Source: an uncultured Porphyromonadaceae bacterium (GTDB lineage Bacteria > Bacteroidota > Bacteroidia > Bacteroidales > Muribaculaceae). From it: 38,334 nucleotides of DNA. Position 1 is the stretch's first letter; each line of letters starts with the position of its first letter. The stretch is from contig CAMWID010000030.1 of the NCBI GenBank assembly GCA_947174235.1, positions 1-38,334 on the forward strand, in the 5' to 3' direction. The notes under the pieces were generated by a model. The model did not search any database. It saw only the letters and a program-made list of their open reading frames with translations, and had not been told where the DNA came from. Made by a program: the position numbers and the translations under genes. Of the stretch, positions 1 through 8,232 are shown one piece after another.

Positions 1-854
1 TTGTACTCGCAAAGCAAGTACCTGATACCCGCAATGTAGGGAAAGACGCCATGAAGGCGGACGGCACCATCAACCGTGCAGCGCTTCCGGCAATCTTCAA
101 TCCTGAGGATCTTAACGCTCTCGAGCAGGCGCTTAAACTGAAGGATCTTTATCCAGGAAGCAAGGTCACAATCCTCACAATGGGGCCGGCACGTGCCGCC
201 GAAATTGTTCGCGAAGGGATGTTCCGCGGAGCTGACGGAGGCATTGTCCTGTCTGACCGCGCATTTGCAGGAAGCGACACACTCGCCACTTCCTATGCAC
301 TCAGTGCGGCTGTAAGAAAGATCGGAGATTTCGACATCATCATAGGCGGACGCCAGGCGATTGACGGCGACACAGCGCAGGTCGGACCCCAGATCGCAGA
401 GAAACTCGGTATTCCTCAGATCACATATGCCGAAGACATCATCAGCGCCGACAATGGCGAGATCGTGGTAAAACGCCGAATCGAAAGCGGAGTGGAAACC
501 GTAAAGGCAAAGCTTCCTTTGGTTGTGACTGTCAACGGATCCGCAGCCGACTGCCGTCCACGCAACGCGAAGGCTCTACAAAAATACAAATATGCAGCCG
601 TGCCATCTGAAGTCGCGTCTGACGATGCAAAAAAATCGTTTATCGAAAAGCGTCCGTATCTTTCAATAGGTGAATGGAGCGCCGCCACAGTAGACGCAGA
701 CCTCGCACAGTGCGGTCTTGCCGGTTCACCCACAAAGGTGAAATCAATAGAGAACGTCGTCTTCACCGCAAAGGAGGCTCGCCGTATTGAAAACAACGAT
801 GAGGAACTTGAAGCCCTCATTGTAGATCTCATCGCCAACCATACCATCGGCTGA
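1..854 (+). CDS. etfB: Electron transfer flavoprotein beta subunit (5' end outside window)
   Basis: EtfB pairs with EtfA to form a soluble flavoprotein that carries electrons between acyl-CoA dehydrogenases and other redox partners. The reading frame is open from base 3 and begins with the family's N-terminal signature LAKQVPDTRNVG. The real start is therefore a few codons upstream of the window, and the ATG at 51 is internal. Later, the segment GRQAIDGDTAQVGPQIAEKL (bases 345-407) is the nucleotide- or flavin-binding stretch typical of EtfB. About 284 residues are visible, close to the normal family length of 250-290. etfA follows after a 114-base gap that can fold into a hairpin. From memory, the DGDTAQVGP stretch resembles bifurcating Etf proteins of anaerobes; this is not proof of bifurcation. 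Confidence 0.95.
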   Translation, partial: VLAKQVPDTRNVGKDAMKADGTINRAALPAIFNPEDLNALEQALKLKDLYPGSKVTILTMGPARAAEIVREGMFRGADGGIVLSDRAFAGSDTLATSYALSAAVRKIGDFDIIIGGRQAIDGDTAQVGPQIAEKLGIPQITYAEDIISADNGEIVVKRRIESGVETVKAKLPLVVTVNGSAADCRPRNAKALQKYKYAAVPSEVASDDAKKSFIEKRPYLSIGEWSAATVDADLAQCGLAGSPTKVKSIENVVFTAKEARRIENNDEELEALIVDLIANHTIG

Positions 855-863
855 CAACGGCGG

Positions 864-928
864 GGCATGTCTGCCGGCGTATCATAAACCATACGAAGTC
901 GGATTCCCGGATCACGGCAAGACATGTC
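864..928 (+). other. Hairpin between etfB and etfA
   Basis: Bases 864-876 pair with 915-928 as a 13-bp stem with one G-U pair and one bulge. A smaller stem, 878-882 with 891-895, lies inside its loop. No T-run follows, so it is not a classical terminator. It may affect mRNA stability or the EtfB:EtfA ratio, which is inference. Confidence 0.4.
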
Positions 929-968
929 TCCATCATAATTCAAAAACAACGAAAATATCTGAACTCAA

Positions 969-1997
969 ATGGCAGACAAAAATAATCTTATCGTCTATTG
1001 CGAATACGAAGACGGCAAAGTGGCAGATGTAAGTCTGGAGCTTCTCACCAAAGGCCGTCAGCTTGCCGACAAGCTTGGAATAAAGCTGGAGGCGGTTGTT
1101 GCAGGCGACAATCTGAAAGATATAGAACAGCAGATTTTGCCTTATGGCGTTGACACTGTATATAAATTTGAAGACACTCGCCTATACCCTTATACTTCTC
1201 TTCCCCATTCTTCGATACTTATAAACCTGTTCAAGGAGATACAGCCGAGAATAGCTTTCATGGGAGCCACATCAATAGGCCGCGACCTTGGACCCCGTGT
1301 CTCTTCCGCTCTTCACAGCGGACTGACCGCAGACTGCACGTCGCTTGAAATCGGAGACTACACTGATGCAAAGACGGGAACCGAATACAAGGATCTCCTT
1401 TATCAGATCCGTCCCGCATTCGGTGGAAACATCGTCGCCACGATCGTCAACCCGGAATGCCGTCCCCAGATGGCCACTGTACGTGAGGGCGTGATGAAAA
1501 AAGAGGCTGTCGATTCAAACTACAAGGGAGAGATCCTGAATATGGATGTCAACAAATACACCTCTCCTGAAGACTTTGTAGTGGAAATCATCGACCGCCA
1601 CGTGGAAAAATCCAAAGTAAACCTCAAAGGAAGCCCGATCGTAGTGGCAGGTGGATACGGAGTAGGCAGCAAAGAAAATTTCGACCTCCTTTACAAACTC
1701 GCCGACACGCTCGGCGCGGAAGTCGGCGCAAGCCGTGCTGCCGTAGACGCCGGATGGGCAGACCATGACCGTCAGATCGGTCAGACCGGTGTGACCGTGC
1801 GTCCGAAGCTATACATAGCTTGTGGCATCTCCGGGCAGATCCAGCACATAGCCGGAATGCAGGAGTCTTCCATCATCATTTCCGTAAACTCTGACCCTGA
1901 TGCACCGATCAACACCATCGCTGATTATGTCATCACCGGCAAGATCGAAGACGTGCTCCCCAAACTTATCAAATACTACAAAAAGAATTCAAAATAA
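969..1997 (+). CDS. etfA: Electron transfer flavoprotein alpha subunit
   Basis: This is the alpha subunit of the Etf heterodimer, 342 residues, which is usual for the family. The N-terminal half is the alpha/beta ETF domain, with GATSIGRDLGPRVSSAL near residues 99-113. The C-terminal half is the FAD-binding domain. It shows ASRAAVDAGW (about 254-263), QIGQTGVTV (about 268-276) and LYIACGISGQIQH, which contact FAD in known Etf structures. The protein ends in the typical NSDPDAPI and DYVITG segments. Its stop codon overlaps the start of the acyl-CoA dehydrogenase gene (TAATG at 1995-1999). This indicates translational coupling and suggests that the dehydrogenase is the physiological partner. 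The start at 969 is an ATG and fits alignment with the family. Confidence 0.96.
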   Translation: MADKNNLIVYCEYEDGKVADVSLELLTKGRQLADKLGIKLEAVVAGDNLKDIEQQILPYGVDTVYKFEDTRLYPYTSLPHSSILINLFKEIQPRIAFMGATSIGRDLGPRVSSALHSGLTADCTSLEIGDYTDAKTGTEYKDLLYQIRPAFGGNIVATIVNPECRPQMATVREGVMKKEAVDSNYKGEILNMDVNKYTSPEDFVVEIIDRHVEKSKVNLKGSPIVVAGGYGVGSKENFDLLYKLADTLGAEVGASRAAVDAGWADHDRQIGQTGVTVRPKLYIACGISGQIQHIAGMQESSIIISVNSDPDAPINTIADYVITGKIEDVLPKLIKYYKKNSK

Positions 1998-3706
1998 TGG
2001 CTAATTTCTATAATGACAACGCCTCTCTGAAACATCATCTTAACCATCCAATGATGGATAAGATCGTTGAGCTTAAAGAGAGAAACTTTGCGGATGCTGA
2101 CAAATATGACTACGCTCCCCAGAATTTCGAAGACGCCATGGACAGTTATGACCGCGTCCTCGAAATAGTGGGCGACATCTGTGCCAACGTGATCGCTGAG
2201 AATGCAGAGGAGGTTGACCATGAGGGCCCGCTTGTAAAAAACGGTCATGTGGAATATGCTTCCGGCACCGCCCGCAATCTTGATGCATGCCGCAAGGCGG
2301 GGCTGATGGGGATGTCGATGCCCAGACGCCTTGGCGGTCTCAATTTCCCGATCACTCCCTACATCATGGCTGCTGACATGGTGAGCCGTGCCGACGCCGG
2401 CTTTGAAAACCTCTGGGGACTTCAGGACTGCGCCGAGACCATTTATGAATTTGCCGACGAGGATCAGAAGAAAAGATACATCCCTCGTGTCTGCGAAGGC
2501 GAGACAATGTCAATGGACCTTACAGAGCCTGACGCAGGATCCGATCTTCAGTCCGTTATGCTGAAGGCATCTAAAAAGGAAGACGGATCTTGGGTGCTGA
2601 ATGGCGTAAAACGCTTCATCACCAACGGCGACAGCGATATCCATCTCGTACTTGCCCGCTCTGAAGAGGGATCAAAAGACGGTCGCGGTCTTTCCATGTT
2701 TATCTACGACAAACGCAACGGTGGTGTCACTGTGCGCCGTATAGAAAACAAGATGGGTATCAAAGGGAGCCCGACATGTGAACTCGTATACAAGGATGCT
2801 CCTGCCGAACTCGTGGGCAGCACCCGTCTCGGTCTCATCAAATATGTGATGGCACTCATGAATGGGGCACGTCTCGGCATCGCTGCCCAGTCCGTAGGCA
2901 TCAGCGAGGCTGCTTACCGTGAGGCTCTCACATACGCGCAGGAACGCACACAGTTCGGTAAAGCCATCATCAATTTCCCCGCAGTAGCGGAAATCCTTTC
3001 CGTAATGAAGGCTAAACTTGACGCGTCGCGCGCCCTTCTCTATGCTTGTTCCCGTTTCGTAGACATGTACAAGATCTACGATGACATAGCAAAAGAGCGT
3101 CCGCTCTCTGTGGAAGAAAAGAAGGAGCAGAAATACTACAGCCGCCTTGCCGACGCCTTCACGCCCCTTGCAAAAGGTATGACTTCGGAATACTGCAACC
3201 AGAACACATATGACTGTATCCAGATTCACGGCGGTTCAGGATTCATGAAGGATTATGCCTGCGAGCGCCTGTACCGTGACGCTCGTATCACGTCAATCTA
3301 TGAAGGCACGACACAGCTTCAGGTTGTTGCGGCGATACGCCACGTCACCACCGGAACTTATCTCAATAAGATCCGCGAATTTGAAGCTATGGAAATATGC
3401 GCCGAAGACGAGGCAATCAAAAATACCCTCGTATTCATGACCCAGCAGTATGCGGATGCTGTTCAGGCTGTAATGGGCGTTGACGACACCAAATTCCATG
3501 ACTTTATGGCTCGTCGCCTCGTTGAGATGGCAGGGCATATAATCATGGGGTATCTTCTCCTTGAAGACACCCAGAGAAACGAATCATTCAGGAAATCTCT
3601 TGTAGTCTATGTGAAATACGGACAGGCAGAGGTTGAACGTCATGCATCGTTCATCGGAAACTTCCGTCCCGAACAGATCTCTGAATATCTGTATACAACG
3701 GATTAA
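1997..3706 (+). CDS. Acyl-CoA dehydrogenase family protein
   Basis: This is an FAD-dependent acyl-CoA dehydrogenase of 569 residues. It belongs to the longer class with an extra C-terminal domain of about 110 residues; short- and medium-chain enzymes have about 380. The order is an N-terminal helical domain, a middle beta domain with the FAD/substrate motif MDLTEPDAGSDLQS (about 173-186), and a C-terminal helical domain. That last domain contains the RITSIYEGTTQLQ motif, whose Glu436 is the predicted catalytic base. The gene overlaps etfA by one base and ends 22 bases before a strong hairpin terminator. No thiolase, enoyl-CoA hydratase or acyl-CoA ligase lies nearby, so the substrate cannot be told. 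In an anaerobe it may work as an enoyl-CoA reductase with Etf instead of in beta-oxidation; that is inference. Confidence 0.93.
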   Translation: MANFYNDNASLKHHLNHPMMDKIVELKERNFADADKYDYAPQNFEDAMDSYDRVLEIVGDICANVIAENAEEVDHEGPLVKNGHVEYASGTARNLDACRKAGLMGMSMPRRLGGLNFPITPYIMAADMVSRADAGFENLWGLQDCAETIYEFADEDQKKRYIPRVCEGETMSMDLTEPDAGSDLQSVMLKASKKEDGSWVLNGVKRFITNGDSDIHLVLARSEEGSKDGRGLSMFIYDKRNGGVTVRRIENKMGIKGSPTCELVYKDAPAELVGSTRLGLIKYVMALMNGARLGIAAQSVGISEAAYREALTYAQERTQFGKAIINFPAVAEILSVMKAKLDASRALLYACSRFVDMYKIYDDIAKERPLSVEEKKEQKYYSRLADAFTPLAKGMTSEYCNQNTYDCIQIHGGSGFMKDYACERLYRDARITSIYEGTTQLQVVAAIRHVTTGTYLNKIREFEAMEICAEDEAIKNTLVFMTQQYADAVQAVMGVDDTKFHDFMARRLVEMAGHIIMGYLLLEDTQRNESFRKSLVVYVKYGQAEVERHASFIGNFRPEQISEYLYTTD

Positions 3707-3728
3707 TAATCCCTTACTGATATAAAAC

Positions 3729-3778
3729 TGTCCCGGCGGGACTGAGTGAATTCTCGGTCTCGCCGGGACAATTATTTT
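3729..3778. terminator. Strong hairpin terminator after the etf/acyl-CoA dehydrogenase operon
   Basis: Bases 3729-3746 pair with 3753-3770 in an 18-bp stem with two G-U pairs and a 6-base loop. The T-rich run ATTATTTTTA follows on the + strand. On the - strand the same stem is followed by GTTTTATAT, so it may also end transcription of the convergent PAP2 gene. Confidence 0.85.
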
Positions 3779-3781
3779 TAT

Positions 3782-3823
3782 ACCCCGTTTACCAATGTTT
3801 GTTACGAAGCTGGTGAACGGGGT
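3782..3823. repeat. Second inverted repeat between convergent genes
   Basis: Bases 3782-3793 pair with 3812-3823, 12 bp with one G-U pair, and 3794-3811 adds another A-T pair. The loop is about 16 bases. It lies between the main terminator and the end of the PAP2 gene. No T-run follows on either strand, so it is probably an accessory terminator or a 3'-end protecting hairpin for the PAP2 transcript. Confidence 0.5.
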
Positions 3824-3837
3824 TTCAAGAGCCTAAG

Positions 3838-4554
3838 TCACAAGTTGAAAATAGAGGCGGCGCACGCAAGGATGTATACAACCGTCAGTATTTCCACAGC
3901 TATAACCACATCAACCGGACGATACATGACCGTTCTGGTATTCACTGTCAGCATCAGGAGACGGTCTGTTGACCCAGGCAGCTTGCATGCCCACCAATAA
4001 CGGGTCCATACTCTTCCCAAAATATAAAAGATTGACCCGCAAAGACATCCAATGACTGTGCCAGCTAAAATATCTCCCGGATAATGAACTCCAAGATATA
4101 TCCTTGAATAGCAGTTTATGACTGCCCAAATTATTATGGCGAAGGAAAATCTCCACCGCCTGAAGACGAGCGCCATCAGGGTTGCCAATGCAAAAGTGTT
4201 GGCGGCATGACATGAAGGGAAACTGAACCCTCCGCTCCGGTATCCGTTGACAAGATGAACAAGATGCGATATGGGATTGTCGACATTCGACGGTCGCAAC
4301 CGTTCAACGACAGGACGGATCACAGACGCGGTAAGCTGATCTGCCGCAGTAACACTCAATCCCGCCATTACTATCATGACCAGGGCAGTCTGCCAGCCAT
4401 AAGCTTTCCCCAAGGCATACACGAGAGATACGTACATACCAATCCATATCAGCTTTCCGGTTGCCATTTTCATAACTATGTCCCAATACCGGTTGTTCCA
4501 GGAATTCAATAAAAGAAAGATTTCTGTATCTAAGTTTATGAGATATTCACCCAT
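3838..4554 (-). CDS. PAP2-family membrane phosphatase
   Basis: This is a membrane-embedded acid phosphatase of the PAP2 superfamily, 238 residues. All three catalytic motifs are present. Motif 1 is R80-x6-R87P88, with Arg in place of the commoner Lys. Motif 2 is P113-S-C-H116, where His116 is the proton donor. Motif 3 is S150-R151-x5-H157-x3-D161, where His157 is the nucleophile. About five hydrophobic segments flank these motifs, plus a last one at roughly 213-235. Family members dephosphorylate undecaprenyl pyrophosphate, phosphatidylglycerol phosphate or lipid A; which applies here cannot be told. It reads alone, with its own -7-like element upstream and hairpins downstream. The start is the ATG at 4554, just before the first hydrophobic stretch. 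Confidence 0.9.
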   Translation of the reverse strand: MGEYLINLDTEIFLLLNSWNNRYWDIVMKMATGKLIWIGMYVSLVYALGKAYGWQTALVMIVMAGLSVTAADQLTASVIRPVVERLRPSNVDNPISHLVHLVNGYRSGGFSFPSCHAANTFALATLMALVFRRWRFSFAIIIWAVINCYSRIYLGVHYPGDILAGTVIGCLCGSIFYILGRVWTRYWWACKLPGSTDRLLMLTVNTRTVMYRPVDVVIAVEILTVVYILACAASIFNL

Positions 4555-4593
4555 TCTATCAAAGTGTTTAGACTGTTAGGTTTTTCTATATTA

Positions 4594-4601
4594 CAAAATT
4601 A
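4594..4601 (-). promoter_or_regulatory. Possible -7 element for the PAP2 gene
   Basis: Read on the - strand this is TAATTTTG, a match to the Bacteroidota -7 consensus TAnnTTTG, 40 bases before the start codon. I see no good TTTG 19-20 bases further upstream, so support is partial. Confidence 0.35.
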
Positions 4602-4747
4602 AACAAAAATTCCGACAATCCGGACTTCCTGACGCCACTTAAAGTCAATTTTCATTTCAAAAGAAGACACACAATACTATTGGGCATAATCCTTAGGATG
4701 TCTCCAACACTCTCTAAGGCTCTTCATAATATCAATGATTTAATCCA

Positions 4748-4796
4748 CTGCCATAGTTGATAAAAGAATTTGAATTACTTTTATCAACTGCGGCAG
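4748..4796 (-). terminator. Terminator hairpin downstream of the M28 peptidase gene
   Basis: Bases 4755-4766 pair perfectly with 4778-4789. After a two-base mismatch, 4748-4752 also pair with 4792-4796. It lies 18-66 bases beyond the peptidase stop codon. The intergenic stretch 4555-4813 shows nothing else besides the PAP2 -7-like element. Confidence 0.65.
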
Positions 4797-4813
4797 CTTT
4801 CCTCGAAATATAA

Positions 4814-6421
4814 TTATTTTCTTTTCTTTGTGGCTTTTTTATTCCGGGTGTCGTTCTGATCTGCATCTATAAACATCCCTTCTCTTGAAAGCAGACTGTC
4901 AAGATTTGCGATACCGAGGGCGCCCAATGCAGTTGCCACGGCTGTATACTCCTGATACTCGGGTATATGTTTGTTATACAGATCTCTCTCCGTATGCCAT
5001 ATTTCTCCGTAATTGAAATCATATCCTTTGAAATCATTTTCCATAAAACCATAAGTCGGAACACCCTCTATGGCAAACACGGATGCATCTGTTCCTCCCG
5101 CCTTGGTTGGTCTGACTCTTGGAGATGCCTCCACAATCTCAAAGGGATACTCCTCATTTATCAGTTTTATCGATTCTGTCGCCTTTTCCACATCATCCCT
5201 CATGGCTGCAGGCACTCTCATACCTACAGGGGGCAACGGACCACCATCCCTGTTGAACATCATAGATATCTTTGGAAGCTCATCCTTATGTGCTTTTGCA
5301 TAAGCCTTGGCACCTAATAAACCAAACTCCTCGCCCGCAAATGCGATAAAGCGTATCGTGCGTCTTGGCTTCGCTCCCGATAACGCAAGAAGCCGGGCAG
5401 CCTCAATCATAGGACCGATACCTGTTCCACAGTCTATCCCCCCGGTGGCGATATCATAAGCGTCAAGATGTCCGGTCACCAATACATACTCGTCAGGAAA
5501 CTCAGTGCCGGGAATCTCGGCTACAATATTATGATACTTCACGGGACCGAGTTTAAAGAAATTCCTTATGTCAAATTCAAGTTCAATGTCATGACGCTCT
5601 TTCACCATCTGCTCAATTTTAGCAAACTGATGTTCATCAAGAAATATTTCTGGAACTGTAGGGAGATTATCAAAATTCGTTGTGGAGTCTTCAAGTAATG
5701 TGCGGTCATACAAGGCTCGGATCGGCACTTTGGAGCTTTTTACAAATCCCAGGACACCTGCGTCAAGCATTTCCTTATAAAACAATGCAGGTTCCTCCTT
5801 GTATGGAATCATCTCATGATTTGTTTTTTTCTCCCAATTCTCTTTAGAAAGCGAATCATTTTTGTGGGCAATTACAACATTCTCTGCTTTTACCGACTCT
5901 CTTATGGAGTCCCCTTTCGCACTTTTGTCTATTGGCCACCCGTTCACATTAGTACCTGAGATCAAGACCCATGCCCCTTTAAGACGTTGTTTCATACGCT
6001 TAAGCTGATTCTCGGTCTTAGGTTCGGAAACGACGTGCCCCTTCTGTACTCCATGAGTACCCGATGTATATGACGGAGTGCCGAAATGGAGCGTCATCCC
6101 CTCTTCTCCCGCATGGAGCTTCCCAATCCAATGACCACGGTTGAACCCTACCGGCAGTTCCCCAGCCTCCTCTTTCCAGCAATTGATTCCCATTCTATCA
6201 AATTCCCGCATAAGCCAGTCTGCAGCGTTGTCATATGCGTCAGATCCTATGGGACGACCTCCGAACCTGTTGTTCAGAATGTCAAGATGTTTCATGACCC
6301 TGTTGTCTCCCTTTCCGTTCTCCAGAATTCTGGCGACCACATCCTCATTCCCTGACTGCTGCCCCGCCGCAGGCATAAGCATTCCCAATGCCAGTGCCGC
6401 CAAAATAAATTGGTTTTTCAT
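4814..6421 (-). CDS. Secreted M28-family metallopeptidase (carboxypeptidase Q-like)
   Basis: This is a zinc-dependent exopeptidase of 535 residues. Residues 1-20 form a signal peptide (MKNQFILAALALGMLMPAAG), so it should act in the periplasm or outside the cell. A middle region (about 125-260) resembles the PA domain found in these enzymes. The co-catalytic di-metal site is complete: H318 and D320 in TGHLDAYD, D330 in the following IDCGTG loop, the E364-E365 pair in AGEEFG, D392 in NRDGG, and H476 in EIWHTERD. E364 would be the catalytic base. The length and motif spacing fit plasma glutamate carboxypeptidase-like M28 proteins common in Bacteroidota. They probably trim peptides for uptake. 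It is monocistronic, ending in a hairpin at 4748-4796. The start at 6421 is fixed by the signal peptide. Confidence 0.92.
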   Translation of the reverse strand: MKNQFILAALALGMLMPAAGQQSGNEDVVARILENGKGDNRVMKHLDILNNRFGGRPIGSDAYDNAADWLMREFDRMGINCWKEEAGELPVGFNRGHWIGKLHAGEEGMTLHFGTPSYTSGTHGVQKGHVVSEPKTENQLKRMKQRLKGAWVLISGTNVNGWPIDKSAKGDSIRESVKAENVVIAHKNDSLSKENWEKKTNHEMIPYKEEPALFYKEMLDAGVLGFVKSSKVPIRALYDRTLLEDSTTNFDNLPTVPEIFLDEHQFAKIEQMVKERHDIELEFDIRNFFKLGPVKYHNIVAEIPGTEFPDEYVLVTGHLDAYDIATGGIDCGTGIGPMIEAARLLALSGAKPRRTIRFIAFAGEEFGLLGAKAYAKAHKDELPKISMMFNRDGGPLPPVGMRVPAAMRDDVEKATESIKLINEEYPFEIVEASPRVRPTKAGGTDASVFAIEGVPTYGFMENDFKGYDFNYGEIWHTERDLYNKHIPEYQEYTAVATALGALGIANLDSLLSREGMFIDADQNDTRNKKATKKRK

Positions 6422-6538
6422 GATGTTGCATAATTTATAAAAAACAAAATATGATTTTATGACTCTATAACCTCCTCTTTCGTGATATTTGTAATATTTC
6501 CGACAAATTTTGAATCTATATTCATTTGTTTAGCATGC

Positions 6539-6546
6539 CAAACATA
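6539..6546 (-). promoter_or_regulatory. Possible -7 element for the M28 peptidase gene
   Basis: On the - strand this reads TATGTTTG, matching TAnnTTTG, about 118 bases before the start codon. No TTTG box is visible at the expected 19-21 base distance, so confidence is low. Confidence 0.3.
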
Positions 6547-6650
6547 CTGTCCGAGACTTAAGATATTGTCTGAAATCCAAGAACGCATCACAAAAGAATA
6601 AATATAGATATCTTTTAATTATTTGGAGTATATTTTGCAAATTTATATAA

Positions 6651-6698
6651 TTTTTTCACATCGGCAAACAAAAAATGTTTTTTGCCAATGTGAAAAAA
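6651..6698. terminator. Terminator hairpin downstream of nhaA
   Basis: Bases 6651-6668 pair with 6681-6698, with a single C/A mismatch. The outer six pairs are T-A on both sides, so either strand would give a hairpin with a U-rich 3' side. It lies 63 bases beyond the nhaA stop. Confidence 0.75.
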
Positions 6699-6745
6699 TT
6701 CAACACAACTCATCAGATACAGCAGGACACCCATATATAGCTACT

Positions 6746-6779
6746 AATATCCCGCACCTGTCAATCGTTTCGGGATATT
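6746..6779. repeat. Inverted repeat spanning the nhaA stop codon
   Basis: Bases 6746-6754 (AATATCCCG) and 6771-6779 (CGGGATATT) are perfect 9-bp inverted repeats. One arm is in the last codons of nhaA and the other is just past its stop at 6761-6763. In RNA this would form a hairpin around the stop codon. Confidence 0.5.
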
Positions 6780-8113
6780 TTAGGAAGAACCATATAAAGA
6801 AACAACCATCCAAGAAATCCGGCTATGAATGAACCTATTATAATACCGAGTCTGGCATTGTTCAAAATAACCGACATGTAGGGGTCGCCAGTCCCGAACG
6901 ACAAGTTGGCGATAAAGAGAGAGACAGTGAACCCTATGCCGCCAAGCATTGAGACTGCCGCAAGTATCCTGTAATTGCAATCTTCCGGCATAGGAGCCCA
7001 TTTAAGCTTTATGCACATCCATGTAAACATAAATATGCCAAGAAATTTTCCAATCACCAGTCCGGCTATGATAGCGGGCGCCACACCATCAAACAACGCT
7101 CCGATATGCAAGTCTCCGAAATAGATACCTGCGTTCGCAAATGCGAACAACGGCACGATAAGATAATTGACCACAGGATGCAAAGAATCTTCCATGTCCT
7201 GAAGCGGAGATATGACCTTATCGGATGCCGACTCTATCTCCTTGAGCCAGTTCATCTGGTCTTTGGTCAGTATAGTGCGCGAGGTAAGACGCTCCTCATC
7301 CTCCTGAGTGAAGTATCCGATATTTTTACGAATGGTCTTGACATAATTTTTAGGTGCATATACCGGTTTTGCAGGCACACAGAAAGCGATCAGTACTCCA
7401 GCGATCGTAGGATGTATCCCGGCATTCAGGAAGAGAAACCATATGAAAGCCCCTATGCCAAGATAAAACATTTTGCTCTGTATCGACAGTCTGCCTCCCA
7501 AAGCAAGTATACCCAACAAAACTACGGCAACCCCCAGCATCCAGAAATTTATGTCAGTACTGTAAAAGACGGCTATCACAAGAATACCTCCGATATCATC
7601 CACGACAGCAAGGGTGGTAAGAAAAATTTTCAGACTTATAGGCACCCTGTCGCCAAGCATCGCAAGCACTCCCAAAGAAAACGCGATATCAGTCGCCATA
7701 GGGATAGCGGCTCCCCCTATGAAATCCGAGTTATGTCCCATAAGGAAGAATATCAGGACCGGGACACCCATCCCGCCTATTGCCGCCACAATAGGGAGGA
7801 GAGCCTGACGAAAAGAAGAAAGCTCGCCGACAAGAATCTCTCGCTTGATCTCAAGTCCGACGGAAAAGAAAAACACAGCCATAAGGGCGTCATTGATAAA
7901 AGCCATGACGCTCATGGGATGTCCGTGATGGCTGAACAGATTGAACCCGCCTATCTGAAGTGCAAGTTCATGTGTCCACAATGAATTATAGAAATCATGC
8001 AGAAACGGAAGATTCACTACCAACAAGGCAAGTGCCGTAGCCACAAGAAGCACGTTTCCTCCGTTGGTAAGATTCTTTATGGTTTTCTTGGCGGTAAAAA
8101 AAACATTGTCCAT
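6761..8113 (-). CDS. nhaA: Na+/H+ antiporter NhaA
   Basis: This inner-membrane antiporter exports Na+ (or Li+) in exchange for H+, for pH and sodium homeostasis. It has 450 residues, longer than the 388 of E. coli NhaA. The length includes a hydrophilic insertion around 260-310 (TIRKNIGYFTQEDEERLTSR onward), which is usual in Bacteroidota members. The cation-binding core is intact: T141-D142 in the unwound helix (IPMATDIAFSLGV) and the Asp pair D172-D173 in LTTLAVVDDIGG, equivalent to D163/D164 of E. coli. The N-terminal SVGLEIKREILVGEL is also characteristic. The gene stands between the peroxiredoxin gene (upstream, same strand) and the M28 peptidase gene, with hairpins on both sides, so it is probably a single transcription unit. 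The start is the ATG at 8113. Confidence 0.96.
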   Translation of the reverse strand: MDNVFFTAKKTIKNLTNGGNVLLVATALALLVVNLPFLHDFYNSLWTHELALQIGGFNLFSHHGHPMSVMAFINDALMAVFFFSVGLEIKREILVGELSSFRQALLPIVAAIGGMGVPVLIFFLMGHNSDFIGGAAIPMATDIAFSLGVLAMLGDRVPISLKIFLTTLAVVDDIGGILVIAVFYSTDINFWMLGVAVVLLGILALGGRLSIQSKMFYLGIGAFIWFLFLNAGIHPTIAGVLIAFCVPAKPVYAPKNYVKTIRKNIGYFTQEDEERLTSRTILTKDQMNWLKEIESASDKVISPLQDMEDSLHPVVNYLIVPLFAFANAGIYFGDLHIGALFDGVAPAIIAGLVIGKFLGIFMFTWMCIKLKWAPMPEDCNYRILAAVSMLGGIGFTVSLFIANLSFGTGDPYMSVILNNARLGIIIGSFIAGFLGWLFLYMVLPKISRND

Positions 8114-8147
8114 AGTATAAGAAAGATGTATGATAAAAGAGTAATAG

Positions 8148-8162
8148 CGTTTTTGAAAAACG
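8148..8162. repeat. Short perfect palindrome upstream of nhaA
   Basis: CGTTTTT-G-AAAAACG has 7-bp arms and a one-base centre, 35 bases before the nhaA start codon. It could be an operator or the tail of the terminator region behind the peroxiredoxin gene. I cannot tell which. Confidence 0.35.
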
Positions 8163-8184
8163 GCATCATGACAATATGCCGATG

Positions 8185-8219
8185 CGGCGGGAAACGTCTG
8201 CCGGAGATGTTTCCCGCCG
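8185..8219 (-). terminator. GC-rich hairpin between the peroxiredoxin gene and nhaA
   Basis: Bases 8185-8195 pair perfectly with 8209-8219 in an 11-bp stem with a 13-base loop, 14 bases beyond the peroxiredoxin stop codon. No strong T-run follows directly on the - strand, so it may slow or stabilise the transcript end instead of being a full intrinsic terminator. Confidence 0.5.
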
Positions 8220-8232
8220 ATATTACATAATA

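Larger units (their letters stand above)
6422..6760. other. Intergenic region between the M28 peptidase gene and nhaA
   Basis: This is 339 bases of AT-rich DNA with no convincing gene. It holds a weak promoter-like element for the peptidase (6539-6546) and the nhaA terminator (6651-6698). One arm of an inverted repeat at 6746-6754 pairs with bases inside the end of nhaA. Confidence 0.7.

Noticed and set aside
6623..6832. 69-codon frame covering the nhaA terminator
   Set aside because: It runs across the terminator stem and into nhaA in antisense; the translation has no family features.
7106..7984. 292-codon open frame on the + strand opposite nhaA
   Set aside because: It is wholly antisense to a clearly conserved nhaA. 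Its translation is rich in Arg, Lys, His and Ser with no domain, and no promoter precedes it. It is a codon-bias shadow.
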